Shown: one piece after another, positions 33,901 through 45,379 of the stretch | How positions within the stretch are numbered: the stretch's first letter is position 1 | Layout: each line of letters opens with the position of its first letter | Program-made: the position numbers and the translations under genes | Notes under the pieces: model-generated | Seen by the model: the letters and a program-made list of their open reading frames with translations, nothing else | Told to the model about the DNA's origin: nothing | Databases searched by the model: none | Source: Moniliella sp. 'wahieum' | Taxonomy: Eukaryota > Basidiomycota > Moniliellomycetes > Moniliellales > Moniliellaceae | Direction: 5' to 3' | Assembly (NCBI GenBank): GCA_003971905.1 | Contig: RSEE01000046.1 | Span: forward strand, 434,001 to 498,000 | DNA length: 64,000 nucleotides

Positions 33901-34440
33901 AATCAACCTTGTACGTTCAGTTGAACCTGCGAGTAGCTCCGAGCGGGGGCGCGGTACGGTGTTGTTGCCCTCGCCCTGGTGAGGGTTTGGCTGTGATGGT
34001 GGCGGGTGAAGCTTGCAGCTGGGCCAGTGAAACCGGGGAGAAAGTGGTTGTCCACGCACTCCGTCCACAGATCCGCCCACGACCGATGGTGATCGATGAT
34101 CATGCATGGACATGCATGGACCCAGACACACTTCGTGCACAACACTGCCCCTCTGCTTATTGCTGCTGTTTTGGGGACGGCCTGCACAGCGGAAAGGGAA
34201 CTTGCACCGATCGTAGCTGGTTAAATTCCGACAATACGTCACGTGACAAGTGACGCGCAAGGCGCGACGCCGCTGAGCATCAGCACCGCTCAGAGGCGCA
34301 AAGAATGGGAGACGAACTTCATGTTGGAGCTGCTTTCATTAATCAAGCACGCCCTGTCCGGCATAACCGAGGCAAGGGAACCTGCTTTGTCTCCACCCGT
34401 CCTAGCTCTAGTCCAACCACATCACAACAGCTAAAAAATA
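33901..34440. other. Intergenic region
   Basis: 540 bases upstream of the Myb-like gene. Contains an ATCGATG/ATGCATG tract (34085-34117). No gene recognised. Confidence 0.4.
34433..34438 (-). terminator. Pol III terminator (T6) of tRNA-Lys
   Basis: Six T on the minus strand, starting three bases after the tRNA 3' end. Confidence 0.85.
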
Positions 34441-34527
34441 CGCCCCACGTGGGACTCGAACCCACAACCGTGAGATGGACCTCTTCAGCATAAGAGTCTC
34501 AAATTCTACCGATTGAAATAGCGAGGC
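34441..34527 (-). tRNA. tRNA-Lys (CTT) with a 14-base intron
   Basis: Acceptor GCCTCGC pairs with GTGGGGC (two G-T pairs), discriminator G. The T arm is GTGGG-TTCGAGT-CCCAC. The anticodon stem TGAGA/TCTCA encloses CTCTTA..A with anticodon CTT and an intron TGCTGAAGAGGTCC at the canonical place (after base 37). AAGAG in the intron can pair with CTCTT of the anticodon loop, as usual in eukaryotic pre-tRNAs. The D stem is weak (TTC/GAA plus a mismatch). Length without intron 73. Confidence 0.92.
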
Positions 34528-34793
34528 AGTTATGCAGGACCACGGTGCTACCCGTTACGTTGAGCTCAGTGGCCTATTCTGTTTTCACCGCCCTGCTAAA
34601 AGCCTGCCACCCATTCCCCTCCATAAAAAGACAGAAGAAGTGATACGAAAACAGCTATAGCTTCCCGCTCTGTAATACAAGCACACAAGTCCAAGAAAAG
34701 CAATTGATTACAGTCTTTATTTCTCACCTCCTACCCTCGTATCAGACGACAGCACACCGATTGCAGATGATGTGTGGGCAGTTGGAGACGCGA

Positions 34794-35972
34794 TTAAGTT
34801 GCAGTAGGCCAGTCAGTGTAGCCCTTCGCCGACGAGTCGTACCACGTCTCCTTGGGCGCCACGGGAGCCCATTCCTTGCCCTCCTTGATGCGCTCAACCA
34901 AGTCCGGGTTGGAGATGTAGTACCGACCCCACGCAATGGCGTCAGCGACGCCCGTGTCAACAGCCTGCTTAGCCGTCTCGGCAGTGAACGATTCGTTCAA
35001 CACCACAGGGCCTTGGAACGCCTTGCGCATCAGGTCATGGATGGGGGGCTGCCCCATGTCGCCCTTGTGTTCACCAGTGAACTGGTCCCAGAAGGCATTC
35101 TTGTCCTTCGTCTCACGCAGCTCGATCCAAGCAGTCCCCGCCTCCCGAGCGGCCGCGGCAGCAAGCGGGTACGTCGTTTCATACTGGTCGTCAATCGCGC
35201 CCTGCGAGTCTCCGTTGGGAGAGAAACGCGTGCCAACCTTGTCTCCGCCAATGGCAGCAGCGACAGCATTGACCACTTCACTGTAAAACCGCACCCGCTT
35301 CTCCGGGCTTCCACCGTAGTCGTCGGTACGGTGGTTAGTAGAGCTGCACAAGAATTGGTCGATCAAGTAGCCTACACAGAAGACATGGTCAGTCAAGTGC
35401 TTAGTCAAATGAAGATCATAGCGATGTCTCCGGCACGTACCGTTGGCACCATGGATCTGCACGCCATCAAATCCAGCTTCAATCGCGTTCTTGGCGGCCT
35501 GAGCGTAGTCCCTGACCGTAGCGGCGATCTCAGGAACAGTCAACGGCCGAGCTTGCTCTGGATCAGCAAAGCCGGTTTGAGTAAAGACCTTCAACGACGG
35601 CGTAGTGGCCGAAGAAGAGACAGGTGTCTGTCCTCCGAGGAGCGAGGAGTGCGACATCCGGCCTCCGTGCCAAAGCTGACAAACAATCTTACCCCCCTTT
35701 TGGTGGACAATGGAGGTAATGGGCTTCCACGCGGTGATCTGCTCCTGCGTCCAAATCCCAGGGATGTTGGGGTTAGGCACACCGATTGGGCTGATGGCTG
35801 TTCCCTCGCTGATGATCAAGCCGGCCGTGGCACGCTGACCATAGTACTCCCCCATCACAGGGGTCGGAACATGGGTTTCCGTCGCCCGGGTCCGAGTGAG
35901 CGGTGCAAGAAAGATACGGTTGGACACCGTAATACTTCCAAGCTTGAGCGGGGTAAAGAGTTTGTTGGACAT
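34794..35972 (-). CDS. Old Yellow Enzyme family NADPH:flavin oxidoreductase
   Basis: FMN-dependent ene-reductase of the OYE family, reducing activated C=C bonds with NAD(P)H. The start MSNKLFTPLKLGS at 35972 fits the family better than the ATG six codons upstream. Motifs: RIFLAPLTRTRAT, the substrate-site VCQLWHGGRMSH, the catalytic HGAN followed by GYLIDQFL, FMN/oligomer motif RTDDYGGSPEKRVRF, WIELRE and the C-terminal FMN phosphate part DAIAWGRYYISNPDL. It ends TDWPTAT. A 69-base intron (35440-35372) splits the codon after HGAN; since it is a multiple of three and has no stop, the unspliced frame also reads through and inserts 23 residues into the active site. About 370 residues when spliced. 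Unlike its neighbours the frame has no indel. Confidence 0.95.
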   Translation of the reverse strand: MSNKLFTPLKLGSITVSNRIFLAPLTRTRATETHVPTPVMGEYYGQRATAGLIISEGTAISPIGVPNPNIPGIWTQEQITAWKPITSIVHQKGGKIVCQLWHGGRMSHSSLLGGQTPVSSSATTPSLKVFTQTGFADPEQARPLTVPEIAATVRDYAQAAKNAIEAGFDGVQIHGANGTCRRHRYDLHLTKHLTDHVFCVGYLIDQFLCSSTNHRTDDYGGSPEKRVRFYSEVVNAVAAAIGGDKVGTRFSPNGDSQGAIDDQYETTYPLAAAAAREAGTAWIELRETKDKNAFWDQFTGEHKGDMGQPPIHDLMRKAFQGPVVLNESFTAETAKQAVDTGVADAIAWGRYYISNPDLVERIKEGKEWAPVAPKETWYDSSAKGYTDWPTAT

Positions 35973-36049
35973 GTAGAAAGTAGTTGTCACTAGAGGTGGG
36001 AGAAGATGCGAGATGTGTGGTGTGATGAGCTGAAAGAAACACAGAGGCC

Positions 36050-36057
36050 TTTAAATA
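36050..36057 (-). promoter_or_regulatory. TATA-like box of the Old Yellow Enzyme gene
   Basis: TATTTAAA on the minus strand, about 78 bases upstream of the preferred start codon. Confidence 0.5.
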
Positions 36058-37904
36058 CTTTTCGGTATGGCTTGTGAGGCCTGAGGCTCCTTCACAGCGT
36101 AACAGCGTCACGTTGTTCGTGCCTGGGCCGGGTACCACTGTCCGTGCGGCTTTGACCTCACAGGCTGCCACCCAGCATTGCTGAGGACGTGAGAAGACGG
36201 CATCCTGAGGGCCTGTTGACCGCCGAAGGGAGCGGGCAACAGGGTGGGTTACGATTGTATTGCGGTCATCATACATCAATGATGTCAATGGTGCGTGATC
36301 GACGATCCAATTGTTACGCGAGTAACTGGCAAAGTATAATGTGACCGGAGTTAGCGCAGTTGGTTGCCTCTGTTTCAGCCTGCTTCAGCCCACGTCACAC
36401 GTCACACATCGTGATGCACATCGCCACAAGCCCACGTCGGAGCCGAAAGTTCTACGCCGCCAGTGTAGGCTGCCCCAGTGCTGCTACAGGTTGTCCCCAG
36501 CTTGGTGGACCAAGCGTTCCTCTGACCCACTGCTACGTCCTTGGCTTATGTTGCATTGTTGGCAGGGGTTATTCAAGTGAGGAGTCGAAGAAGGTCGTAG
36601 ATGTATCTACTGGGTCGGCGACAAGCTGTTTTATCGCCGATCATTTGACCGAACTGGCCCGGTTTGACCGATGGCTCCGTCACCGACAGCACCGCGAATC
36701 ACGCGTCAGCGACTTCTGCTACGCTCTCGTCTGTGAGACAGAGGTCGGCCACCGCCCATCTCGCGGTGAAGTTGACTTGAGAAGAGTTTCAACCTTCAAG
36801 TGAAAAGCATATGAGGTGGATCCACAGTCCCATATGCTTAACGATGCCGCGAAGCATGAAGCTTGGCGCTTGAATCTTGAAGCCCGAGCTTGTTATGCTA
36901 ATTGAAGCTTGGGGAGAGATTGAGGGCTAGTAAAAGACTAATTACTAAAGTGGGCCTACTCAGGCCCGCATTCCCTCAGCAACAAGAAAAGGATTTTAAG
37001 CCCGAATCATCAGCAGCGATTACATAGAGCGTTCGGACTATTACGGGTGGCGGCTGCTACGGCCTGTTACGACCGCCGGACACATTTGCGCGAATAACGG
37101 ACTCAACATGCTCTTGTGCGCGGCGGCCCCTTTCCGCCTCTGGTCCGCCCTTCTTGTTACACCTCCACGATGCCCCCCCTCATCGCATCCCCAACACTTC
37201 TGCCTCTGCCTTGCTGGCCTCCCACAATATTAAAAACGTTTTCAATTGACCTAACGGATCCATTCTACTCGTCAAAAAGCGCGTTAGGCTAATAAATGTA
37301 TGCTCTTGTCTCGCGGTAGCTGCGGCTCGAGTCGCCTGCGGCTGTTTCTTCTGTGGTATCTCTCCCACATGTCACAGCATCTTCCCATGTCATCTTCCGA
37401 TATATCAATGCCGTATCAAATTGCCATCTTCCGATATCAATGTCATCTTCTGATATCATCGAGAGCATCTATTATCTCTATGTTGTGTGCATTCCATTGA
37501 CAGAGCTTAAGGATGGGACAGGGGGAACGCTACGTCTAAACCGAACCGTTCATCTTGCGGGGGTTGTTTGGAAGCGCCACTAAGGTCAAGGAACCAGGGG
37601 GATTGCCAGGATATCAGGACCCTCCGGCTCTCGCCATCCGGTCCCGTACCCTAGGAAGCGCGTGTGGACACGGAGGAACGTGGTTGACATACGAGCGAGG
37701 AACCATTTCCACTGAGACTTAGTAGCCAACTCCTTCCAATGCGCAAACAACTTGCCCGCCGTCTTGGTGCCGTAGTATCCTCGCGTCGAAACCAGGGGGA
37801 AAAATAAGATCGGCTGGGAAATCCTGCACACTTTTACGTCATAGGCACGTGCCGACCGGTGCCACGTTCCCAGCCACCCGCAGCCAGAGAATCGGTGATA
37901 TTAT

Positions 37905-38062
37905 TTGCCCTCTCCAGCGTGGAACGGTAGCGACGGTGGAACGGTGGCTAAGGTGGCGAAGGGGACCGGTGGCTAAGGTGGCGAAGGGGGAACGGTGGCT
38001 AAGGTGGCGACGCAGCACCAAGCTGGGGCGAAGCCCCAGCCGACCGGGCCGTAGGCCCGGTG
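37905..38062 (+). repeat. Dispersed repeat with two adjacent hairpins, copy 2
   Basis: Inverted relative to copy 1. Three direct units of GGTGGCTAAGGTGGCGAAGG type (37940-38012), then AGCTGGGGC..GCCCCAGC (38021-38040) and ACCGGGCC-GTA-GGCCCGGT (38043-38061). Both stems are kept although bases in loop and flank differ. Confidence 0.8.
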
Positions 38063-39159
38063 GTCCTCCTCGTATATACATCCTCTCAGCCATATCCTCA
38101 GGCAACAATTATTATGAACCCTATCACCCGGTTGAGTGGCTTAGCTTGATGTTGCATCATGCCACTCCCTACGCCGTCGCTTCGGCTCCGATGAGGTATT
38201 ATAACAGGGTATAGAGCAGAAGATAGTGTCATGAGTGACGACGGGGGGCCGAGCCCGACCGAGTCCGGCCGAACTCTTCCCCTCCCTTTGGCAGTACCGC
38301 CTAAGAAAAGATGGTGCAGGTGGATCTTGTTTGGTGAACCCCGCAACACAGCTCCTGTCCACTTTCCGTCCTTCTCGTTGATATATTATCGACTACCGTC
38401 GTCAACCGCAACGCACTCAAGAATAACAGTATTGCACTTTTGGGGTATCAACGGTTTCGTTCTCTGTTTCCAACCCTCTGACACCTGTGAAGAACATATC
38501 TTTTACCAACCGCCAATGGATGACAGGTTGCCTAGCGACCAACGACCGACAAGGGTGTGGTGATATGGAGGTATTGTATCGGTAACAATTGTCGAAAAGA
38601 GGCCAGGTGGCATCCGCTTTTCCTATGCCTTTCATTCGCTTTCCCTTCCCCTCTCATATCTCATCTCTATCCTTGGTCTGCAATGTAGGGCAGTTGCCAA
38701 GTATATGATTCCATTAGACACCGTATGGCATGCAAGGCTGAGGTGTGGACGAGGGAAGAGAGCCTCTACGAATCAACCGTAAAAAAGAAGAATGTTGGCT
38801 ATGATGGTGTAGCTCTCACCAGCAGGCCAGAGAGTATATAAGGGTTAGCATGACACTGTTGTGAGAGATTGGCGAAAACACAGACGGTAGGCGACTGACG
38901 AAGACGGGGACTGGTTCCGACAGACCACTTTCGCCCTTTCTCTCTTCGAGCTTTAAGCTTCATCGATCATCGATCAACCACATGTCTTCATCGATCATCT
39001 GCCTACGTTTGCATCTGCACAAATGGCGGAGTTTTTACTGCCACCTCGTCTGTTGGTTGAGGTGACCTTTGAGGTGACCTTTCCGGGAGGCCTGAGTAGG
39101 TTGCAGTTTTGATCTGAACTCGAACGTTGCTGTTTCACCATAACGGACGTCTGAAATTC

Positions 39160-39211
39160 GGAAAGCGGAAGCGGAAAGCGGAAAGCGGAACGTTGAACAT
39201 CGAACGTTGAA
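39160..39211. repeat. Heptad tract GAAAGCG then AACGTTG
   Basis: GAAAGCG units at 39160-39188, then AACGTTG, AACATCG, AACGTTG (39189-39209) in register. Confidence 0.8.
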
Positions 39212-40381
39212 CCGCGGCTACGTCACGGTGACGTATGCACGCGGGATATACTAGAGTACACTCCCTCTCATATCCCGCTCTCCCGCAAAAGGGGTGTCTG
39301 GGGCCCCTGTCAGGTAGCCGAGGTCTGCCACTGCCATAGAGCTGTGAAGTCCTCTTGGGCCTGCTAGGCCCCTTTTCGCCTTGGCGGCACCCGCACCACA
39401 GCAGACCAAGCCCTCTGCTGGCCAATGCCCGCCCAGGATCTGGAGTGCTAGTGGCGTGCGAGATACCTGATGGGGGTGGTCTTCCGGTGACTCTAGGTCG
39501 GGCAGAGCTTATCTAATGGACAGAGCACCCTTGATACCTCGGTGCTGTTCTGAGGCGCTCGCAAAATATGTGGGCAAAAAAAGACGCACCAATTCATTGC
39601 CCCCGCCGATCTGCCCGCGTGGGAGCACACTGAAGTACTGGCTAAATCAAGTGAGTAGTGCGACACCGACCTGGTTAGGTTTGGAGGCACGCTGGGTCCC
39701 TCTCGCCGCTGCCAGACGGAGGGGGACGCTGGAGACGTGCGTCTCCCAGGATGGACACCACGTGCTGGAGACCGTCTGGCCCCTCCTGTGCATCACCGCC
39801 CTCAGCGAGCTCAGTACGTTTACAGTGCTCAACGCCAGATACTCAGCTCGATCAGATGTCAGATCTCAGATCGGAGCGCTGGGCGTGTGATATTGATACG
39901 CGCCCAGCCTCAGCGCCTCAGCAGAGCCTCTGCCTTCCGAATGAGGCCGGAGGGCCTCAGCGCCTGTGAACGTGAGCCTGTGAACGCATGTGCATGTGAG
40001 CCCTCTGGCCTCTCGCGCCACATGCGTCATGCTGGGGTGTGTGCACACGCGTAGTGACCGCCTTCGCGACTCTCGCGGCGCCTTGTTGGTTCGCACCCGA
40101 GGGCTCCTACTGTAGCTACGATAGCGACAGGCCGCGCCCGCTAGGCTGTAGAACAGGCCAGACCATAGGCTAGGCCAGTGGTGGCTGGACAACCCCTCGC
40201 TCAGCCGCACCATCCGTCTCTTTGTTCCGTCCGCATCGCCAGCATCGCATCAGCGACCCTTGCATCCTAGCACCGCACCAGCCCGTCGATTAGAGCCCAC
40301 ACGCGACCCGGCGTTCGCTTATGCTCACCATCTCCATCTCCACCTCCATCTCATTCTCCCTCGCCCCTCTCCTTCCCCCTC

Positions 40382-43300
40382 ATGTCTGCCCCCGACGGTG
40401 TTTGCTCCTTCCTGCGCCGCCTCCCGCAGCGGGGTCCTACGACCTCTCTGGGTGACCATATCGCGACCTACGTTACCGATGGCGCTCAGGGGGTCCGCTC
40501 GTTGCTGCACTGTCTTGCCGATGGTCCTCGCCCAGCGCTTTGGTCCTCCGACCTCGACCGCCCGCCATTGGATCATGCGACAGCACGCCATATCATCTCC
40601 TCCTTTCGCCTGCCCTCCAGTACCCGTACCTTGAACCGGCCCTTGCGCTCGGGCGACCGTGTGGTCGTTGCCCTGCCCACGGGCCCAGAAAACGCTTTGG
40701 TCTTGATGGCCATCGCAGCCTACTACACTCGCCGCCCCCGTCAACGCTGCTTGCACTGCCGAAGAAATCCGTGACGATGCACATCGCCTCTCTGCCCGGG
40801 CTATCGTCACCACGCGCGAAGCAGTTGGGCGCCTCGACCTCGCCGCTCGCTATGCCGAGGGGATTGAAATCGTTTTCGTCAATTTCCGACACGCCGGGCC
40901 AGCGGGTCTGTTCGACCTTGCTGTCCTTGACCAGGGCCATATTGTTGCCGCGCCGTCTGATCGTCACTCTGACCCACTGCGACCAAATGGCTTAAGCGAC
41001 CAGGCCTTGGTACTCCACACCTCTGGCACATCCGGCACCAAAAAAGTAGTCCCTTATACGCTCCGGCATCTTATTGTCGGCACCTGCTGTGTCGTTGAAT
41101 CATGGAAGCTCACTCCTGATTCGGTCAACAGTACGTCCTTTTCGCTGTCTTCATATCGTGTTGGCCTTTCCGAGATTCTAACCCCGTTCCTTGTTGGCAC
41201 TGGTAGTGAACATGATGCCACTCTTCCATGTCGGCGGCATCGTGCGCAACTTGTGGGCCCCCTTCTTCTCTGGCGGAAGCTCCATCATGTGCGCGGGATT
41301 TGACCCTTCAAGTTGGTGGACCATCGCTCGACGCTTGGGTGCTACGTGGTACTACGCGGCACCTACCATGCACCATGCCATCCTGTCGACCAAGCCCACG
41401 GGAATCAATCCAGCGCGGGATCTCAAGATCAATATGATTGGGAATGCTGCTGGCGGCCTGTTACCGTCCTGGCGGCACAAATGCGTCAAACGTTTCATTG
41501 TGCGGTGCTCCCTTCTTATGGCATGACCGAATGGTACGTCTTTTGGCCCTTCTATCTCTCTAACACACTTTTGATGCAAGCTGACTCTCGGTCTGCCGTG
41601 AATGTGGTTCAGTATGCCCATTGCCTCCCCACCCACATCGTACCGTCTGGATCGGCCTGGCTGCTCAGGTCTGGCGTGCGGCCCTGACATGGCCATCCGT
41701 GACCCATCCAATCTGGAGCGCGTCATGCCCATTGGTGCGACAGGAGCCGTCTGCGTACGCGGGCTTCCCACTTTTGATGGGTATGAACTGCCGGACGGCA
41801 CGCTAGACACTTCCTGCTTTACTTCAGGTGGCTGGTTTGACTCGGGGGACATGGGCCACATGGACCCGGACGGCTTCCTCTTCATTACAGGCCGCTCCAA
41901 AGAGATCATCAACAAGGGTGGTGAAGTTATATCCCCGTTGGAGATTGAGGAGGCCATTATGGCCCACCTCAAGGACAGGGTTAAAGCTACCCTGGCCTTC
42001 TCCATCGACCACACTGTGCTTCAGGAAACGATTGGGGTGGTGATTGTGCCTCAACCCGACTTGCCTCGAATTGGCCTGCTGGACTTACAAAACAGATTGC
42101 GGGATGTGCTCCATCCGTCCAAATGGCCCTTTGCGCTGGTCTACATGGACGATCTTCCCAAAAACCAAGCGGGCAAAGCGTTGCGCATCAAGCTCAGCCA
42201 CCGTCTCAATCTGGGACCAATGACCGACGATACGCCCTTATCGGAGCGGCACTGGGAAGCTCAGGTACCAGACCCTAATGCCCCTCTCACCGCCCCCATC
42301 CCTTGCAGGAAAGTGGCCATGGACTTGAGAGTGATTGCAGAGGCGTGCCACCGCATCCCCGGTGTACACGAGGCTGCGCTTCGTCTCTGTCCCGATGGAT
42401 CTCCTGAAGCTTTTCTTTATCTCGCTCAGGCTGTGCCGTACCAGGCGACCGACTTGGACCATGCTCTAACGAAGGTACTGCCGGGGTATCTTGTTCCCAA
42501 TCCGCTCCACGTTTTTCGCCAGCCCTTGGCCCGTACGAAAGATGGCAAGTACGACTTTGAAACGATGGAAGAGGAGGTTCGGTTGGTTAGTGCGGCCGAC
42601 TTGAGTAGGACCGCCCGCATCGTGCGCAACTGTATGGCCCATTTGCTTGCTATGGATCCCGGCGGCCTGACGGCCGAGTCAGACTTTTTCTTGTTGGGCG
42701 GAACCTCGCTTTTACTTGGCCGATTGGTCCATTCGATCAAGAAAGAGACAGGTGCTGTCCTGCAAGTTTCGTCGGTCTTTACCAATTCGACGGTACAAGG
42801 GATTGCCGACTTGGTCGATCAGCAGCTCAGGTCCTACGGCGAGGAGGGTAAGGAGGATGATGAGTATTGGGACGAAGATGTGGGTCTGCTGCGCAGCTCC
42901 GCTCATGCCTACGAAGACGATGGCGATGTTCCCGAGTACCTTTCGAATCACGGGCAAACTGCGCGCAGCCAGACCAACCCCTTTGTCCTCCTTATCCAGT
43001 GGCTTCCTCTTATGACTTTTTACCCTCTCAAAGCTGCATGGACCTGGACGGTGCTCATTCACGGACTCGGATTTTCTGCCTACTACATCAACGACAACTT
43101 TTGGAAGCGGGTTGGGGTGCTGCTCGCGTCCCTCTTTGTCGCTGGCCTCTCCAGTCGCATCCTCTGCCCCATCACGGCAATTGCATTCAAATGGTTTGTC
43201 ATTGGTCGTTATCGGCCCGGCAAGTACCCCATGTGGTGCAACTACCACTTGCGCTGGTGGATTGTCAATCAATCCTTGGACATGGCGGGCAAGGGACTGT

Positions 43301-45379
43301 TTAATCTGACGCCCTGGACGCGACAGTGTTACTATCGTCTGCTTGGTGCTTCGATCGGCAAGGATGTCAAGATCGACAAGTTTGCCAAACTCGCCGAATT
43401 TGACCTACTGACCATCCTTGATGGTGCTCGCATCGATCGTTCCCTCCTCCGTGGCTTTTGCGTCGAGCGCGACTCGTACTTTCGGCTTGAACCCATCATT
43501 GTCGGCCGGCAGTGCATCGTTAACACCTATACCCAGATCAGTCCTGGCGCGTACCTCGCCGATGGCACAGTCTGGGGACCCCAAGCTTCCTCCCATGAAC
43601 AACCCTCACCCGACTCGTTTGCAGCGTACAATAAGGGCGAGGTTTCCCAGCCTCACATGCTCCTCATTCTTCTCCTGGGCTTGCCAATCAAGTATGGCAT
43701 CATGTTCCTCTGCTACGTACCTTGGTTTGCTTCCCTGTTTATGTTGCTCTCTCAGCCTTTCCTCTTTAGCCGTTCCGATTCGGTCAAGGGTGTTGTGGCC
43801 TGGTTTGCTTACGGACGGCGTATCAAGTGGCACTACGTGGCGCGGATTGTGCGTAACTGCCTACCGCCGCTGTCGGAGGTCTTACTTGGCATCGTGGTCA
43901 AACGTCTCTTTCTCGGACTCAACAAAGAAGGTTCGATGCAAAACGCGTCGCAGTGGGTGCTCTTCCGCCGTTGGCTATGCGCCGAATTGTTATCCCAACC
44001 CCAACTCCGGCGTGGGTTTGCTGTTATTGGCACGCACTACGAAATGACCTCGGTCGTCTACCGGGCCATGGGTGCCCAAGTTGGCCGCCGCGTCTACTGG
44101 CCTGGCAGTGGCATCTACTGTCCCGACCCCGAGCTGCTCAGGGTAGGCCATGACGTTGTGTTTGGTTCGCGCTCCGAACTAGTTACTTCGGATTCGCTTG
44201 GATTCGCCCGGATCTCGATTGCGTCCGGTGCGATGGTGGCCGACAGGGTGACGATGATGCCGGAACGACGGTGGACCGGTACGCGGTGATGGGCTCGGGC
44301 GCGCTGACCATGCGAAATAAGTACTATGAACCCTTGTCGGTTTGGATGGGTAATCGGCAAGGCGAGGCCGTTAGCTTTGGCACCTCTCTTCCTCCCCCCA
44401 ACCCAGAGGAGACGATCCGGCCGTTTGGGCGGGCGTTTTATCAGCGGAAGGCGCCCTACTTTGTTATCCCTTATCCCCTTATTGTCTTTATCAATACGTT
44501 CGTCTCGGTGTAAGCACCGTGTATTGGGCCACACCAGCTGCGGCCACCATCCTCATCCTCAACCGATGCCGGAAAGAATGGGACCACAAGGCCCCCGGGC
44601 TTTTCGGACCATTGGTACCGCCCTGCCTTGGTCTATGTCTTCTTTGCACTTTCGTTTATGGTGATTATGACGGTGCAGGCGTTGCTGGCGTTTGCATGGG
44701 TGATTGGGACAAAGTGGCTCCTCATCGGAAGACGGCAGGAAGGGCGATACGATTGGGATCAATCCTCCTACTGCCAGCGCTGGCAATTGCACCTCTCTCT
44801 CCCGCTTGCTTGGTCAAGGATTTGGGGGGCGGTTGTTAGGCTGCATTTCGGGCACGTGGTACGCTGTCACATATCTCCGCCTCCTGGGCGCTGACATTGG
44901 CAAGGACTGCGCCATCTGGGCCGGCGGTCGGCCCAGCTTGCAAATCACTGAGCCGGAACTGGTCACGATCGGCAACCGGGTGGCCATTGACGATGCTTCG
45001 GTGGTTGCTCACCTCAATTCCCGCGGTCGATTTAGCCTCAACAAGTTGAGTATTGGTGATGGTTGTGCCCTTCGCACCGGATCGGCTCCTCTCGGGAGCG
45101 AGTATGGAGCCCCACTCGATCCTGCTCGAACACACTCTCGTGGCATCCGGCGAGATTGCTGAGGCGGGCCAAACCTATGCCGGTTGGCCTGCTCGCCAAT
45201 TGCGTTTCCGTCGTGGTTATAATAGTTCCGTCGAGGAGAAGATGACCGACCCTTCCCCGACTTACCAGTTGCCCTTCGACTCGGCCCACAGCTCTAGCAT
45301 CGTCCTGCCCTCCCCTGTTGTCTTGCCCATCAGCCGATGGGAACGCCAAGGCGCTTCGTCAGCGACACTCAAGCCCTAA
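40382..45379 (+). CDS. Pls-like synthetase: adenylation, carrier, six membrane segments, three left-handed beta-helix domains
   Basis: About 1,600 residues. Adenylation domain: GDRVVVALPTGPENAL, the P-loop LVLHTSGTSGTKK, LFHVGGIVRNLW, PSYGMTE, GWFDSGDMGHMDPDGFLF with TGRSKEIINKGGEVISP, and the catalytic Lys in PKNQAGKALRIKL. Carrier domain: DFFLLGGTSLLLGRLV, with the Ser for phosphopantetheine. Then membrane pair 1 (43000-43200), hexapeptide helix 1 (LLGASIGKDVKIDKFAKL), pair 2 (MLLILLLGLPIKYGIMFL), helix 2 (GAQVGRRVYWPGSGIYCPDP), pair 3 (44450-44730) and helix 3 (GADIGKDCAIW, ELVTIGNRVAIDD, SILLEHTLVASG). This is the order of bacterial and fungal epsilon-poly-lysine synthetases (A-T-TM2-C1-TM2-C2-TM2-C3). 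The A4 core FHVGG looks like an acyl-CoA ligase, not like amino-acid-activating domains, so the monomer is uncertain. Introns 41131-41206 and 41534-41612. Frame breaks near 40735, 41475 (CC for CCC), 44265 (GG for GGG), 44515-44600 and 45085. Confidence 0.8.

Larger units (their letters stand above)
36058..40381. other. Repeat-rich gene-free region
   Basis: 4.3 kb with short ORFs only. It contains hairpin repeat copy 2, GAAAGCG/AACGTTG heptads (39160-39110 region), ATCGATC pairs near 38962-38975 and CTCAGCG-type tracts near 39880-39990. A 110-codon ORF at 38231-38563 has no recognised similarity. Confidence 0.5.

Noticed and set aside
38231-38563. 110-codon plus-strand ORF
   Set aside because: No motif, no neighbours in support, lies in a repeat-rich gene-free region.
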